A stretch of DNA of 64,000 bases from NCBI GenBank assembly GCA_034620365.1, contig JAQGEQ010000192.1, positions 2,103,001 through 2,167,000 of the forward strand. Reading direction: 5' to 3'. The notes beneath the pieces are model-generated. The model did no database searches, was not told the DNA's origin, and saw only the letters and a program-made list of their open reading frames with translations. Every line of letters starts with the position of its first letter. Position 1 is the first letter of the stretch. A program made the translations under genes and the position numbers. Source of the DNA: Pegea sp. RAD2-039. Lineage: Eukaryota > Chordata > Thaliacea > Salpida > Salpidae. Positions 46,887-58,348 of the stretch are shown piece after piece.

Positions 46887-49582
46887 GATTAACAAATCAC
46901 AATAAGCTGTTTGGATTCATTTCACCAATTTTCAAGAATCTTTTTTTCACTCATCACATTTAGAAACTGTTTAGTTTTTTCATTGACTTTGTTTTTTGCT
47001 GGTGGTCAAATAAAACGAAAGAAATTTGTAAATAAAATTTTTTAATATATCTTCATGCGAATGAGAAGATAGAATTTGTGAACAAAGAGTTAAAAGATTG
47101 CTGAAAAACTATTTGATCAATAAAAAGAAATCTTGATTGTTATTTACACTTTCTTTAGACTAAACTGAATCAGAAACAAGTTTTATTAAAACTTGAAGCT
47201 TACTTGGCAGCGGATACAGTTCTTGTTCCATGTTTGATTTATTAAGTTAGCTGAAAATAACTCTTGTTGACTTTCAATTGATCTTCTTTAGTGTGTCTTT
47301 AATTGTTATTGATAATTCTCACATTTATCAGATCTTGAATCTGACGTGATCACCACATTATACATATTTATGATAAAAACTTTAAAAGAAACGTTAAAAT
47401 CTAAAAGTTTGATCAACAGTAGCTTTGACTAAAACTCTAAAACTGCTAAGTAGCATTTTCGGGGTCGCTAAAAAGTCTTTGAACAAAATCATTTTTCAAA
47501 TTGATCTAATTTCAAACTATTAATGAAAAATCAAAAAGTTAAAGTTATCTAAAACGGAATACTCTTTTAATCGTATATTGTAAGATAAAGTTTTTAATAA
47601 AGTTTTTATAACTAAAAAATTTAAAAATCGCAATCTTTAACAAAGCTTAAGTTTTATAAAATTTTACTCTAAGACTAACTAAATGTTTTGAATAATTTTA
47701 ATGATCAAATAGTATATATAATTTAAAAAATTGCGACAATATTTTTTGGTGTCAAGTAAGTTTGCATAGTTTAAAGTCGACCATATGATTTTTAGTAGCG
47801 TTCTCATTATTCGCTTACAAGAAAGTTTGTTGACTCTAAGTATTTTTCAAAGAAGATAAAAGAATAGCTCCTACAACTAGAAATTAAAATCCTTACTTGA
47901 ACTCTTAGTGTCTGTAGACTTTGTTTGAAAAACATTGAACAACATTGTAAGAAAAATTCCTCTGAATTGTTTTACATTTAGTTATCTTATAACTTTATTC
48001 TTGTAGTTTTACATTTTTCAGATAAGTGTATGCAAATATTTGAAAAATATTTTGATTAAAATGACAAAAATGTTCTTCATATTTTTATCAGGTTTTCAAA
48101 CATTATTATGAACTCAAAAATTTAAGTTTTTAAAACCAAACATTTCTTTGTAAAAAATAGATTTTAAACAGCAATTGTAAGTTCAAACCTTAAAGAAGAT
48201 ATTAGATGAATTAATTCAACAAAGGTTTTCTGTTTTATTCAATTATTTATTTAAAAATTGGGCTCAAATTTTACAAGTTTTCGTATAGTAAAATTAACAT
48301 TGATTTAATTTTTAAACATTTTAGCAACAAATTTAAAGAAGATTTAAGTTTTGAATAGATTTTAATTTTAAAAGGCTTATTTAAAAAACAAGATTTTACG
48401 TGGGCTTATTTTTTTACTTTTACTGCAAATTAACTCCAATTAAAATCATTTTTATGGTTTGAATGTACATATCAATAATATATTTTGTCAAAATGTAGCA
48501 GATATATTAATTTAGTGTAAAGCTTACATAAGTTGTTTTTGAGCATGTGGTTAAATAATTGATTTAAGTAAAATAATTAGTCCTCGAGTAGATATAAATA
48601 CTGGTTTAGTTTGTAAACAAGTGTAAGTACAATTATTGAATTCTAAATTCATTTATTTTTGTTTATTGATACGATTCAAGAGAATGTTTTCGATGAAAAT
48701 AGATTTGAATTTTAGCAAACAAATAAACAAACACGTAAAAGATGAAATTCTTAATATTTCTTTGTCTTTTATCTGGCGTTCTTTGAAAATAAAAAAAACT
48801 CACATTTATCATTCTTATCTGACTGTTTATACTAGTTTTGGGGTTTATTTTGAGGAGAAGCTTGTTATAAAATATTCATCTTAAATAATAGGTTTGAAGA
48901 AGAACAATGATTAACCTTCTTACAAAAGGTTAATTATGAGAAGTGATTTCCAGAAATTCCCATAAATATAATAGATATAAGCACATCATATAATTATTTA
49001 TTTATTTAAAATTATGTTTAAAAAATAGTTGGATAAAAACAATATACACAGATTTATATGCCAACCACAAAAATGCCAACATCAAAATAGCTGAATAAAA
49101 TTAACAGTTTAAACTTTCTATTTGAACATTTTTGAAGATAAATATTTCATTTAGTCTTGTCTTGTTTTATTTTTCAAAATATTTTGATGAAACAGCTGAT
49201 GAAGAACACCACCAACAGAAATAATTTATTGTAAATAGATCTCAATATAAAATGAAAATTATCTATTTTTTAGTTGACATGATTTTGATGATACTTTGAT
49301 CTTCTTTAATTATTTCTTTTTTCTTTATTATCCGTGGTTGAAGGTGAGATGGGGTAATTATCTGAAATGAAATTTGTAATTTAGTTGCAACAAAAATTCC
49401 TCAAATTATTTTAGTAATTGAACTTTCTCAGAGGTGGGAAATTAACCTTAAATTATTTGACAAAAATTCAAATTTGAAAATAATTAAAAATTGAAAATAA
49501 TTTTCGATAAAAATTTGAACTTTTCAACAAATCTTTTTACAAAATATTTTCAATCATTTTTTTTAATAAATTTAAAAACAGA
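46887..49582. other. Intergenic spacer
   Basis: Between two convergent genes (CRIP1 + and the RWD-GTPase -). Frames such as 48636-48884 (+) are A+T-rich and lack any domain. No repeat recognised. Confidence 0.45.
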
Positions 49583-52500
49583 TCAAACAACCTCAGCTCT
49601 CACAAACTCTCCTTTCAGCATCTGAAGATCGTATAAAAGAATTTCGAACAATCTTTCGATTGTAGTTCCGGGTTTGAGTGATATACAAGTCCTCAAAACT
49701 CCACACTTCTTTTTAAAACTTCCGCTAGGCGTCAGAAAAGAGTTGAAGTCTTTTACCGGATAAACATAAACCGGGCTTCTCATGTTTACAGCCATGTTTA
49801 GAGCTGAGAAGACATTGGTGGAGTTAAATCTGCGAATCGAGATTCAAAAGAGGAAGATTCATAGATAAAGCGGTTTTTACTGATCAATGACATTATTTTG
49901 AATTTTCTGGATTGTATTCAAGATCTCTTTATCAGAGTCTGGATGCAAATGATGATTAAGATGAGTGATCTTTTTATAAGGATTGTAATCAATCAGATTT
50001 CGGCGATTTAGATCCTGAAGATGAAACTCAGACAACGAGCTGACGGCAACATGAGGAATGTCCTTGAACTTCTCAGTAAGTCTGAAGCGGAAAAAATGGA
50101 TTTTTAATTTTTAGGCTTCAACAAAAACAGACTTGTCGATATTGGCGGCAGATTTAGGATGATCACATTTGTTGAAAACAAGCAAGATTGGAAACCGGAT
50201 TTGAACAAATGTTGACACTAGATGGCGTAAGGTATGATTTTCAGGAAGTTCGTGAAGACTACTAAAAAGTCAATAAATAAAAAATGATCGGGTCAGTGAA
50301 GATATTGAGAAGATGAGGAAGATAACTGACCCAATTGGGACATTAGCTTGCTGAAAAACTGTTGAAATGAGTTGTTTAGAAGCATGATAACCCGTAAACA
50401 TCTCAGGTAGTTTTTCAGGTCGTCTTTTTAGTGTTTCAAGACGATTAGAGATATTGCTGAAAATCCACATTCTGAAAAATACCAAAAAAATTTCAAAATT
50501 TTTGTGATTTAAAAGAAATAGCAACTTTTACGTAGAATAAAAAAATTTAGTTTCTTTTTTGTATAAATTAAACAGAATTTTTTTTATATGATCATTAATT
50601 TGATACATTTCAAAAAACCCATTTTTATTCAAATCAAATTGGTTTATTTCATAAAATTCTTTTCCTAAGAAATTAGGTTGAAAAGAAAAGTTTCTTTTAT
50701 TCTAAATTCATTTAAGAAAACAATGATAAAGTTTTCTGATAATTTCCAAAATAAATTTTCAAATCTTCATTTTTTTTGCAACAAAATAAAACTTTAAAAA
50801 TTTTCTATAAAATTATAAATGATTTTTTACCACAAAAACTCATTTTCAATTTTTACAAAAATCTCTAAAAATTTCGAAAATAAAGTTGTTTTTTTATTAA
50901 AACATTCATTTGATTAATGATAAACTGACATAATTTCTTCGCGAAGCCAAATGACGTCATCACTAGGATCATGATTTTCACAAGCTTCTCCTAAGTGATC
51001 AGTGGTTCCAGAAGCATCAATGACATGAATTAAAACATCGGCGTCACAAAGATCATTTAAAAATCTGTAAAAATTGATGAATCAAATTTGTGGTTTTCGA
51101 TTTCAAAGAATTATTTCTCCAACTTGTTAAAACTTTCTGCTTAATCATAAAGTTAATGAGAGAAAGTATTTGCTAGCTCATATTTAACTGCATTTTTATC
51201 TTATGTAAATATTTGAAGGAAAAGAAACAAAAACTTTTAATAAAGAATAAAACTTGAGATAAAAGTCAACTAAAGAAACAAAATTGGATTATTCAAAACT
51301 TGTTTTTAATTCAGCGATTTTAAGAACCTATATTGCAAACAGCTAATCATTTTTTATATTATCACTAATTAGAAGACGATCTATGGAAGCATATGGTCGT
51401 GACGTCACCCTCACCTAGTGACTCCATCATTATATCTATTTTTGTGCAATCAAGCGGAACAACTTGTTATCTGATAATTGACCAATAGCGAGAATGTTTG
51501 AATTTTACGATTTGTTTTTATTCTATTTAATTCGCTTTAATCAAAGACACAAATTTTTTTCTTCTTAAAACTACTTAATAAAACCCTCCCGAAATATTAG
51601 TTTTCAAATGAACTAATGTTAGATTAATGTTTATATTTGAATTTATTTATAACTCATTTTCTTTATATTGGATTAGAGTTTGATAAACAAACACCAAAAA
51701 AACCTAAAAAAGAAATTATTTGAAAAGAAATTAGGTTTTGGATCAACTAACAACAAAAGATTTTTTGCCATCGTTTACAAAAATAAATTTTTTAAATTTC
51801 CTAGAAACTTCAGATATTTCCTGAATAATACCCCAAAAAATATTCGAAAGTTAGAAATAAATTCAAGATCTGTTTTTGAAATGAAATTTATGTAAATCAG
51901 CTGATGGTTCCGCCTCAATGAACACATTTTAATAAAGAATTTCAAATAAATTTCAAAACTTTTCAATTCGAACTTTTAAAGAGTTTATCAAAACCATAAA
52001 ATAAGATTAAATAACAAAATGTCAATCACAACAAAATTTTCAATAAATTTGTTCAAAATCAAAAACTTTCAAATTTTGGAGAAAAATTTTTTTAAATTAA
52101 AAATTTGTAATAAAAATGATTAAACTGAAAAAACCCACCTGTTGCCCCGGCCCTTCCCTTCCCATGCCCCTGGTACAAGTCCAGCAACATCTTTTAAAAG
52201 AACTTCTTGTAATCTTGCATCAACTTCAATCTTACCATGCTCTTTAAAGGAGAAAATGATAAGAAACGAACGATAAAGGTGAAACAATTTAAAATTAAAT
52301 TGACAAAAAATCCCCACAAAAGGCCACTTTCTCCTGCCGAAGTTCCGTTTAGACTTCCTTCTAACAAGTAAACACTCGAAGAGAAAACTAATTCAATTAT
52401 CGAAGCCAGTGATGAAGTCATAATAAATAGTGAAATTAATCACCTGGTTGTGAAACAACTCCAAGTTGAAATGAAGGATCAGGAATAGAGTAGAAAGCGG

Positions 52501-53949
52501 AAGACATGTTAGGATCAATAGTAGTGAAAGGGTATTGAGAAGTTTTTGCAAGATCCTTTCTTGTAAGAGCGTTAAAGAAAGTACTTTTACCCGCTGATGG
52601 TTTCCCCTACCATAAAAACTGTGTCACGTGACTAGTAGAACATAGGATTAATTCTCACCACTAAACCAATCACATAATTCCATTTTCCTCCAGAAGGCTT
52701 TGGAGCTTCAAATGAAGATCGTTTGAATATCTCATTTGTGTCCTCTTCTTCTTCATTTTGATCTGTTTTGGTTTCTTGATTAGTTTGATGAAGCTCAAAA
52801 TTTGAATTCAGCCAATCAGAAGCTTCATCTACGATAGTATAAATACAAGGATCTCCCAAATTTCTTGAAGCCTTTAAAATATATCAGGGAGTAAGAAAAG
52901 ATCATTTAAATCAATACAAGTTTCAAACTGTTCATCTCATCAAATAACATTTACAACTTACAATATTTTCTAAATGTTTTATAAGTTTCTTTCTGAGACT
53001 TGAAGAGATCAATTTACTTCGGGAGATTATTTCTATAGTAGGGCAAATGTTGGGATACTCAGGTGGAAGAACAAATCCAAGTTGAATAATGACTTCATCT
53101 TCTTCCTGGAAACTCAAATTCTTTAGAGCGATTCTACAAGAACGAGGAGTTGTAAACAAATCTGAAAATTAAAAAAAAATATTGAAATCAGGTGGAATAT
53201 TTGGAGAATATCTAATAAAGAATGTGTAGATGAAATTGATTTATAAAAACATAAAAGATTTTCTTCTAAAAGAGAGATTATTTCAATTATAATGTTTTAT
53301 GAGAATGTGTCACTTATACAGAAAACTAATGAGCTTGCTTCACTTGTGATAATAAAATTCCAAAACTATTAAAAAAAGGATAAATGACTTATTCTGTAAA
53401 ATTTGTTACAGTTTTCTTAAAATTATAACAAGTTGAATAATGAAGTCTTTAATCATATGATAAGATTACAGTTAAAAATTTCTAGGATTTAATTAAAAGA
53501 TTCTAATAGTAAATGAAGGTTTATTGAAGACTTTAATCAATTTGAAAACACAAAAATAAATAAAATGTCTTCAAAATGGCAAATAAACTTGATGATAGTT
53601 CTCAGCAAAACATTTGCTTCAAATATTTCAAGTTTTGAAGGCTATAGATTTAAGTAATCTTGACTTAATCAATTTATTTTTTAGCATTTTTAGTAAAAGA
53701 AGCTTGTTATACAACTACCATTGTCAGTAATTAAAATTCAAATCAATTTATCAAATTCAAAATGACTTGTGAATTTCAAACCCAAAAATATATATTTGAA
53801 AATATGTTTTTTCAATACTTAATTGAGCAAATGTAATAGTTACATAACAAATAAAAATAGAGAATACCAACAAAGTCATCTATATAAATTGATTGAAGTG
53901 TTTCAAACTCAATCAATTGCTGATCTTCAAATTCTTCAGTTAAATCCAT
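49583..53949 (-). CDS. RWD domain fused to Ygr210-type Obg-family GTPase with TGS-like C-terminus
   Basis: Ten exons: 53949-53868, 53161-52962, 52871-52659, 52606-52444, 52241-52139, 51064-50930, 50471-50331, 50261-50133, 50081-49881, 49829-49583; 537 residues. Residues 1 to about 115 are an RWD domain: [62 protein letters not shown]. An acidic linker (QNEEEEDTN) follows. The G domain has P-loop [12 protein letters not shown] (163-174), [10 protein letters not shown]3 [20 protein letters not shown] (236-255), [26 protein letters not shown] and G4 NKCD (376-379). The end (about 455-537: [22 protein letters not shown]) fits a TGS domain. The glycine-rich stretch after Walker B and the later blocks match Ygr210 rather than OLA1/YchF or DRG. 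Exon 3 alone encodes the last RWD helix and G-domain strand 1, so the fusion is real. The exon 8/9 junction has an alternative (donor 50128, other acceptor). Confidence 0.9.
52623..52632. promoter_or_regulatory. CLEAR-type palindrome GTCACGTGAC in intron 3 of the RWD-GTPase gene
   Basis: Perfect 10-bp E-box palindrome matching the CLEAR consensus bound by TFEB/MITF-type bHLH-ZIP factors. It sits within the short (52-bp) intron 3. A second identical copy lies upstream of the gene. Confidence 0.5.
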
Positions 53950-54437
53950 TTCAACACATTAAAACTTATTTACATTACATTATACTATGAGAGATGGATT
54001 ATCAAAGTTCACACCTGTAAACAAAGCAACGTCACTTACCATTAGATCAGCTTAGGGTATTAACCTTTTTTTAGCATAATGTTAAATCGAGCTTTTGGGT
54101 ATTCTGTTTATATAATTTTCTAATAACAAAATCAGTGTCTAAATAAAATTAAAAATAAAACCTTTCATGAATCATATTTTTTTGTTTCTTGAAGTTGGGT
54201 ATAACCTATTTAGAAACTAAACGGTGTAACGAAAGTATGTTAGCGTGAAGTCACGTGACTTGCTAGCCTTTAAATATCGCAACTTTACTTATTAGAAAAA
54301 CTTTGTCTGCGCGCACTACTAGCAACTTTTCTTTGTGATGTATTTTTGTTGCAGTTAAGCATCTCTATCGAGTCCATGCAGTAGTGTGGGATTCGATATA
54401 ACTCAGATTCAGAAAAATTATAAAAAAGTTGTTTTGA
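53950..54437. other. Upstream region of the RWD-GTPase gene
   Basis: Likely promoter of the minus-strand gene starting at 53949, possibly shared with whatever is transcribed rightwards from 54438. It contains the CLEAR-type palindrome at 54250-54259 and a small G+C-rich patch (CTGCGCGCACTACTAGCAAC, about 54307-54326). Confidence 0.45.
54248..54261. promoter_or_regulatory. 14-bp palindrome containing GTCACGTGAC, 300 bp upstream of the RWD-GTPase gene
   Basis: AAGTCACGTGACTT is a perfect 14-bp palindrome whose core (54250-54259) is the CLEAR/TFEB-type E-box. Its position, about 300 bp from the start codon, suits a promoter element. Binding is inferred from consensus. Confidence 0.5.
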
Positions 54438-54916
54438 TGCCCAGTCTTATATTTATCGTAGATGCTTTTAACCTCATCGTAGTTTCATCAGACAAAAAAA
54501 ACTTTCAAAAAGATGTGGACCAACTGTTTGTGTCTTAACATGGATGAAGACTCATCAGTGACAACAAATGATTTGAATATTCACTTATTTTATGAGGGTA
54601 ATATGAGGATAGCGAAGGAGCAGGAATATTCTTTCAAAATTAGAGCCGATATTTTCATGTTAACGAGCTTCGATTCAATCAGAAGTTTTATCGATTGAAA
54701 ACATGTTTCCATGGAAACCAATGGATACTGAAAATAATTGACTTTAGAAGAGTCAGAGAGACTAGTATCTAAATAAAGGTCCTTGAAGACTCTAAAGGAA
54801 GACGAGAGGAAAAACCTATATTTTGATGCTGTCTCCCAAGATTCAAATCTTTGTTGTCCTGATTTGTTGCTATCAACAAAAGACAAATCAAGTCTGGAGG
54901 CAAATATATTTGACAA
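54438..54916. other. Unresolved coding-like segment, open on both strands
   Basis: A G+C-richer block with overlapping open frames. On the plus strand a 33-codon frame from the ATG at 54438 (MPSLIFIVDAFNLIVV) overlaps, in another frame, 54513-54698 (61 codons, with MDEDSSVTTNDLNIHLFYEG). On the minus strand 54916-54590 is open for 108 codons (with SGQQRFESWETASKYRFFLS). None resembles a family I know, and no splice sites clearly favour one strand. It may be an exon of an unknown gene, or a decayed gene or transposon. Confidence 0.3.
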
Positions 54917-57840
54917 AATTATATTTTGTTTGATTAACTTTATTTTATAGATTTTAACATTTCTTAAAGATCTGTAAAGCAGTAAGATCTACAATTTGTA
55001 AAGAAATCATTTTCATGCTTCACCTATTTATAATGATTTTTTCTTTGCTGTTGTTGTTATTCGTAACAATAAAAATGTACAAAAAGAATTGAAATATTTG
55101 AGGTATTTTAAGTTAAACAGATAAAAGAACCTTTTTTGTAATCAAATAATTTTGCTTTGGTTGCTATCAGACGTAGTTAAACAATTTTAGCCAATCAAAA
55201 GCTTTCTACACTGATTTTATGCCAAAAAATAAATATATTTTTCTCGTAACGCATAAGCACTTACGTCATTAGAAATAAAAAATCCGAACAAAGAATAGAT
55301 TTATCTAGGATAAAAGTTTAGCAACAAACTAGGAAACTGCTGAATAATTTCGGAGTGGCTAAAATAAACAGATAAACTTATCCATTGTTTGATTTTTTAA
55401 ATAGTTTGGACTTTTAGAGTTATGAAATCGTTGTTAACAACTTTAGTTTCAGCTCCTAGTAACTAACCAATATTTGTACAAAACCTATTCTATGTAAATA
55501 CAAGTTGAACTCAATGTAAAATCGTCTACTTTGTTTATTTTCTAATTTGAATTGATTTTCTCCAGTTCAATCGACATAGTTCTTTGTCAAAAAATTTCAA
55601 ATATGTGGCCACAAAATCAAGAGTTTTTGTTATAGACTTTCTATTACCTTATATAGCAATAACTTAAGAATTTTTTAAATTGAGTTTTTAGGTGGTTGTG
55701 AATTATAAAGTTGAAAAGATTTTACAAATACCAGCTGATATTTTTGTTAGAAATCTTTATTTACATTTACTCTCTAAGTAAATAATTTTAAAGTAAGTTT
55801 CTTTTTCAAACTGTTGTTACTAAATGAAATAAATTTTATCGAATTATTGAGCAAAAAATCTTGATAATCAATTATATTAATATATATAAAATAAATGAAA
55901 GTTTTTGGTTTGTGCTTTCAAAAATTCTAAACAAATATCAAACAGAAATTTAACTGAAAATTGTTAATATTGGAATCTAGCAACTGAATCATTCAAGCAT
56001 AACAATATTTTGCTTATCTCAGTGTTGTCCTCTGGGTCGCCACAATTTCTGGACTTTTTATGGAGGTCCAAAGACCAAAAAACCAGTTTTACTGTTAATT
56101 TTTAACTTTTCTCTGTAGAATTCATGTTTAGACAGAAAACTTGAACTTTCCTGTCACTAAGTTAAACTCTTATATAAAATAAACCTTTAAACAACCTATT
56201 TAGGAATGTTTCGAAAATTTCAAAACTTATGTAATTAATCTTAGATAAATTGCTTGGAATTTTGATGAGCTTCTGTGGTATTGGCTTCTGTTTAAAGTAT
56301 ACAAAATTAGTTTTTTCGGAAAGTTTAAATTTAATATTTCATAATTCAAAGCTTTTAAAATTAAATTTTATCAACTAGTTGTTAATTATCTTCTTTTAAC
56401 AATATCTAAAAACAAGTTTTTAAGTTTAACTTTTTTTAGACTAAATAAGCGTTAAACTACTAAACAATTGTTCAAGTGTTTCAAAGCTTGAATTTACAAA
56501 ATTTCTGTTGTTTCACATCAAAGTAATACATTTTAAATATATTTCTAAAATTGTGTTTCCATTTTAACTTAAAAATGTTAAAATCATTATTTTAAGGTAT
56601 TTAACAATTTAAAGCAGTTACACTTTATTCTTAAAATTTTCAGAGGTTAACACGGAAACCATGTGATACGTTTTTAATGTTTTTAAAAGTATGTTTATTA
56701 ATTAAGAATAAAATCTTATGAACTTAAATAGTAAGCACCCATGTTATTCTATGATAAAAACTATTTATCTTACGCGATGAATATAACAGGAGCCTGCTTT
56801 ACCCAGAAACGACCATGTCTTATGTAATCATCAGACAGACGTAATAGTTCAATTTTTACATTAAACTAATAATTGAGAAGTATTTTATTTTACAAAAAAT
56901 GGTGCTAACGAATGCTGGAAAGTATTTTATGTAGCAAACTAATTTACTTATAAAATACAATTCTCATATATTAAGTAATTTCATACTCATAAATGAAGTA
57001 TTTCAAAATTGAATTGAAGAAGTCATAATTTTTACAATAATATTTATGTTAAGATGAATTGTTTCCATTTAAAGATTTGTTTATAAATCATGTCTGAAAC
57101 AAAACTTTCTTTTGGAATTGGTTGATTTATGTCACGAGAATATGTCAAAATATAAAATTTTCTTAATTTAAAAGTTTTGCTGCTTTTGGTGGCTTTTCTT
57201 TTTTTTTATTTTACTACAAAACAAAAACAAATATATTTCCATTTTCTTTAATCTCTGATTCATTTGAATAAAAAAGTTAACAAAACTTTTTATAAAATTA
57301 TATGTAAGTTTGTGAACTAGAATTGAAAAAAAACGAAAATTCAGTTTGAAATAAAGTATCTGTTTGACAAATATTGATAATTTAACTTCGACTGTATTTA
57401 ATCATTTATAATAATAAACAAATATCTCTCATTAATTGAGATTGTTTGTATTTATTAGATTAGAAATTTACTTTTTAACAAAATAAACAAAAATTCCTGG
57501 GAATTTTTAGCTGAAATTTAATAAATTTTAATTGAGAATTTTCTTAAAAACTAAATGCAAACTTTTTTTTGGAATGATAATAGTTTTGATTCGAAACCAT
57601 AAAATAATTTACTATAAAAACTGAAAGTAATATTTTTTTAAACATATTTTTCTTAAAAAATGCAGTTTACAATTTTTAGTAGGTCAAAGAATTTTAAATT
57701 AAAAAAAAATGGGTTAGAAAACAATTTGAATAAAATAAAACTTTTTTGTAATTTTTTGAAAAATAAATTTACAATTAAAAACAAAATAATTGGTTGTTGC
57801 CGGAAACATAAGTTTTGGACAACAGGTGGCGCTATTTAGC
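54917..57840. other. Intergenic spacer
   Basis: A+T-rich throughout. I found no gene. A short imperfect hairpin lies around 56050-56090 (TGGACTTTTTATGGAGGTCCA) and is not otherwise remarkable. Confidence 0.45.
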
Positions 57841-57990
57841 AGCCACTATATATAAATATAACACGAAGCAATAGTGTTTTGATCTAAGATAGCAGAACAT
57901 TACAAAACGAGCCAGTCTTCAGTCTTTATTATTCATCTGAAGTGTGGATGAAATTTAATCAATGAAATATTGACGCTGGTTGATAATCAA

Positions 57991-58060
57991 CCAATCATAG
58001 TCTGCTATTTATCAATGAATTGTTGATGACGTAAAAGGGACTCGATTTTGTTATATAAGG
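57991..58060 (+). promoter_or_regulatory. TATA/CCAAT/CRE-type promoter
   Basis: CCAATCAT at 57991-57998, TGACGTAA (58027-58034) and TTATATAAGG (58051-58060) stand in canonical order and spacing, with TGACGTTA (58081-58088) just downstream of the TATA box. A near-perfect 15-bp palindrome, GGTTGATAATCAACC (57978-57992), and several ATTGAT/ATCAAT repeats surround it. An earlier TATA-like TATATATAAATAT lies near 57848. This is the clearest promoter architecture in the window. Confidence 0.55.
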
Positions 58061-58155
58061 ATTGCAATGGAGCAAAAATGTGACGTTATAAATTGAGTCC
58101 ACGATCATTGATCAACAAATGCGCTCCTTTTTCTCTTCAAGGATTCTAAAGTCAG

Positions 58156-58348
58156 ATGAGAATTGAAGAAAGAGTGAAGAAAAAGTCTCTTCAATTGAGT
58201 CTTGGTAAGATCATTTTAATTTTCACATATATTTTTTTACATAGTTTTTCTTTAGATGCTTGAAGACATTACTGATGACGATGGATCAATAGAGATCTGG
58301 ACAAAACCGATGAAGCGGAATAAAACTTTGCTGACTTTTTATAAATGA
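58156..58348 (+). CDS. Small two-exon transcription unit with short open frames
   Basis: Downstream of a textbook TATA box lies an ATG (58156) opening MRIEERVKKKSLQLSL, a donor G|GTAAGA at 58205, a 51-bp intron with polypyrimidine acceptor TTTCTTTAG ending 58255, and a second exon. Spliced from 58156 the frame ends at TGA 58261-58263 (18 residues). A second ATG, the first codon of exon 2 (58256), opens a 30-residue frame with MLEDITDDDGSIEIWTKPMK, ending 58348. AATAAA lies at 58423-58428. The intron is a multiple of three and stop-free in the first frame, so retention would insert a hydrophobic stretch. Which frame is translated, if any, is unknown; no family recognised. A short regulated mRNA or noncoding RNA is equally possible. 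Confidence 0.4.
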
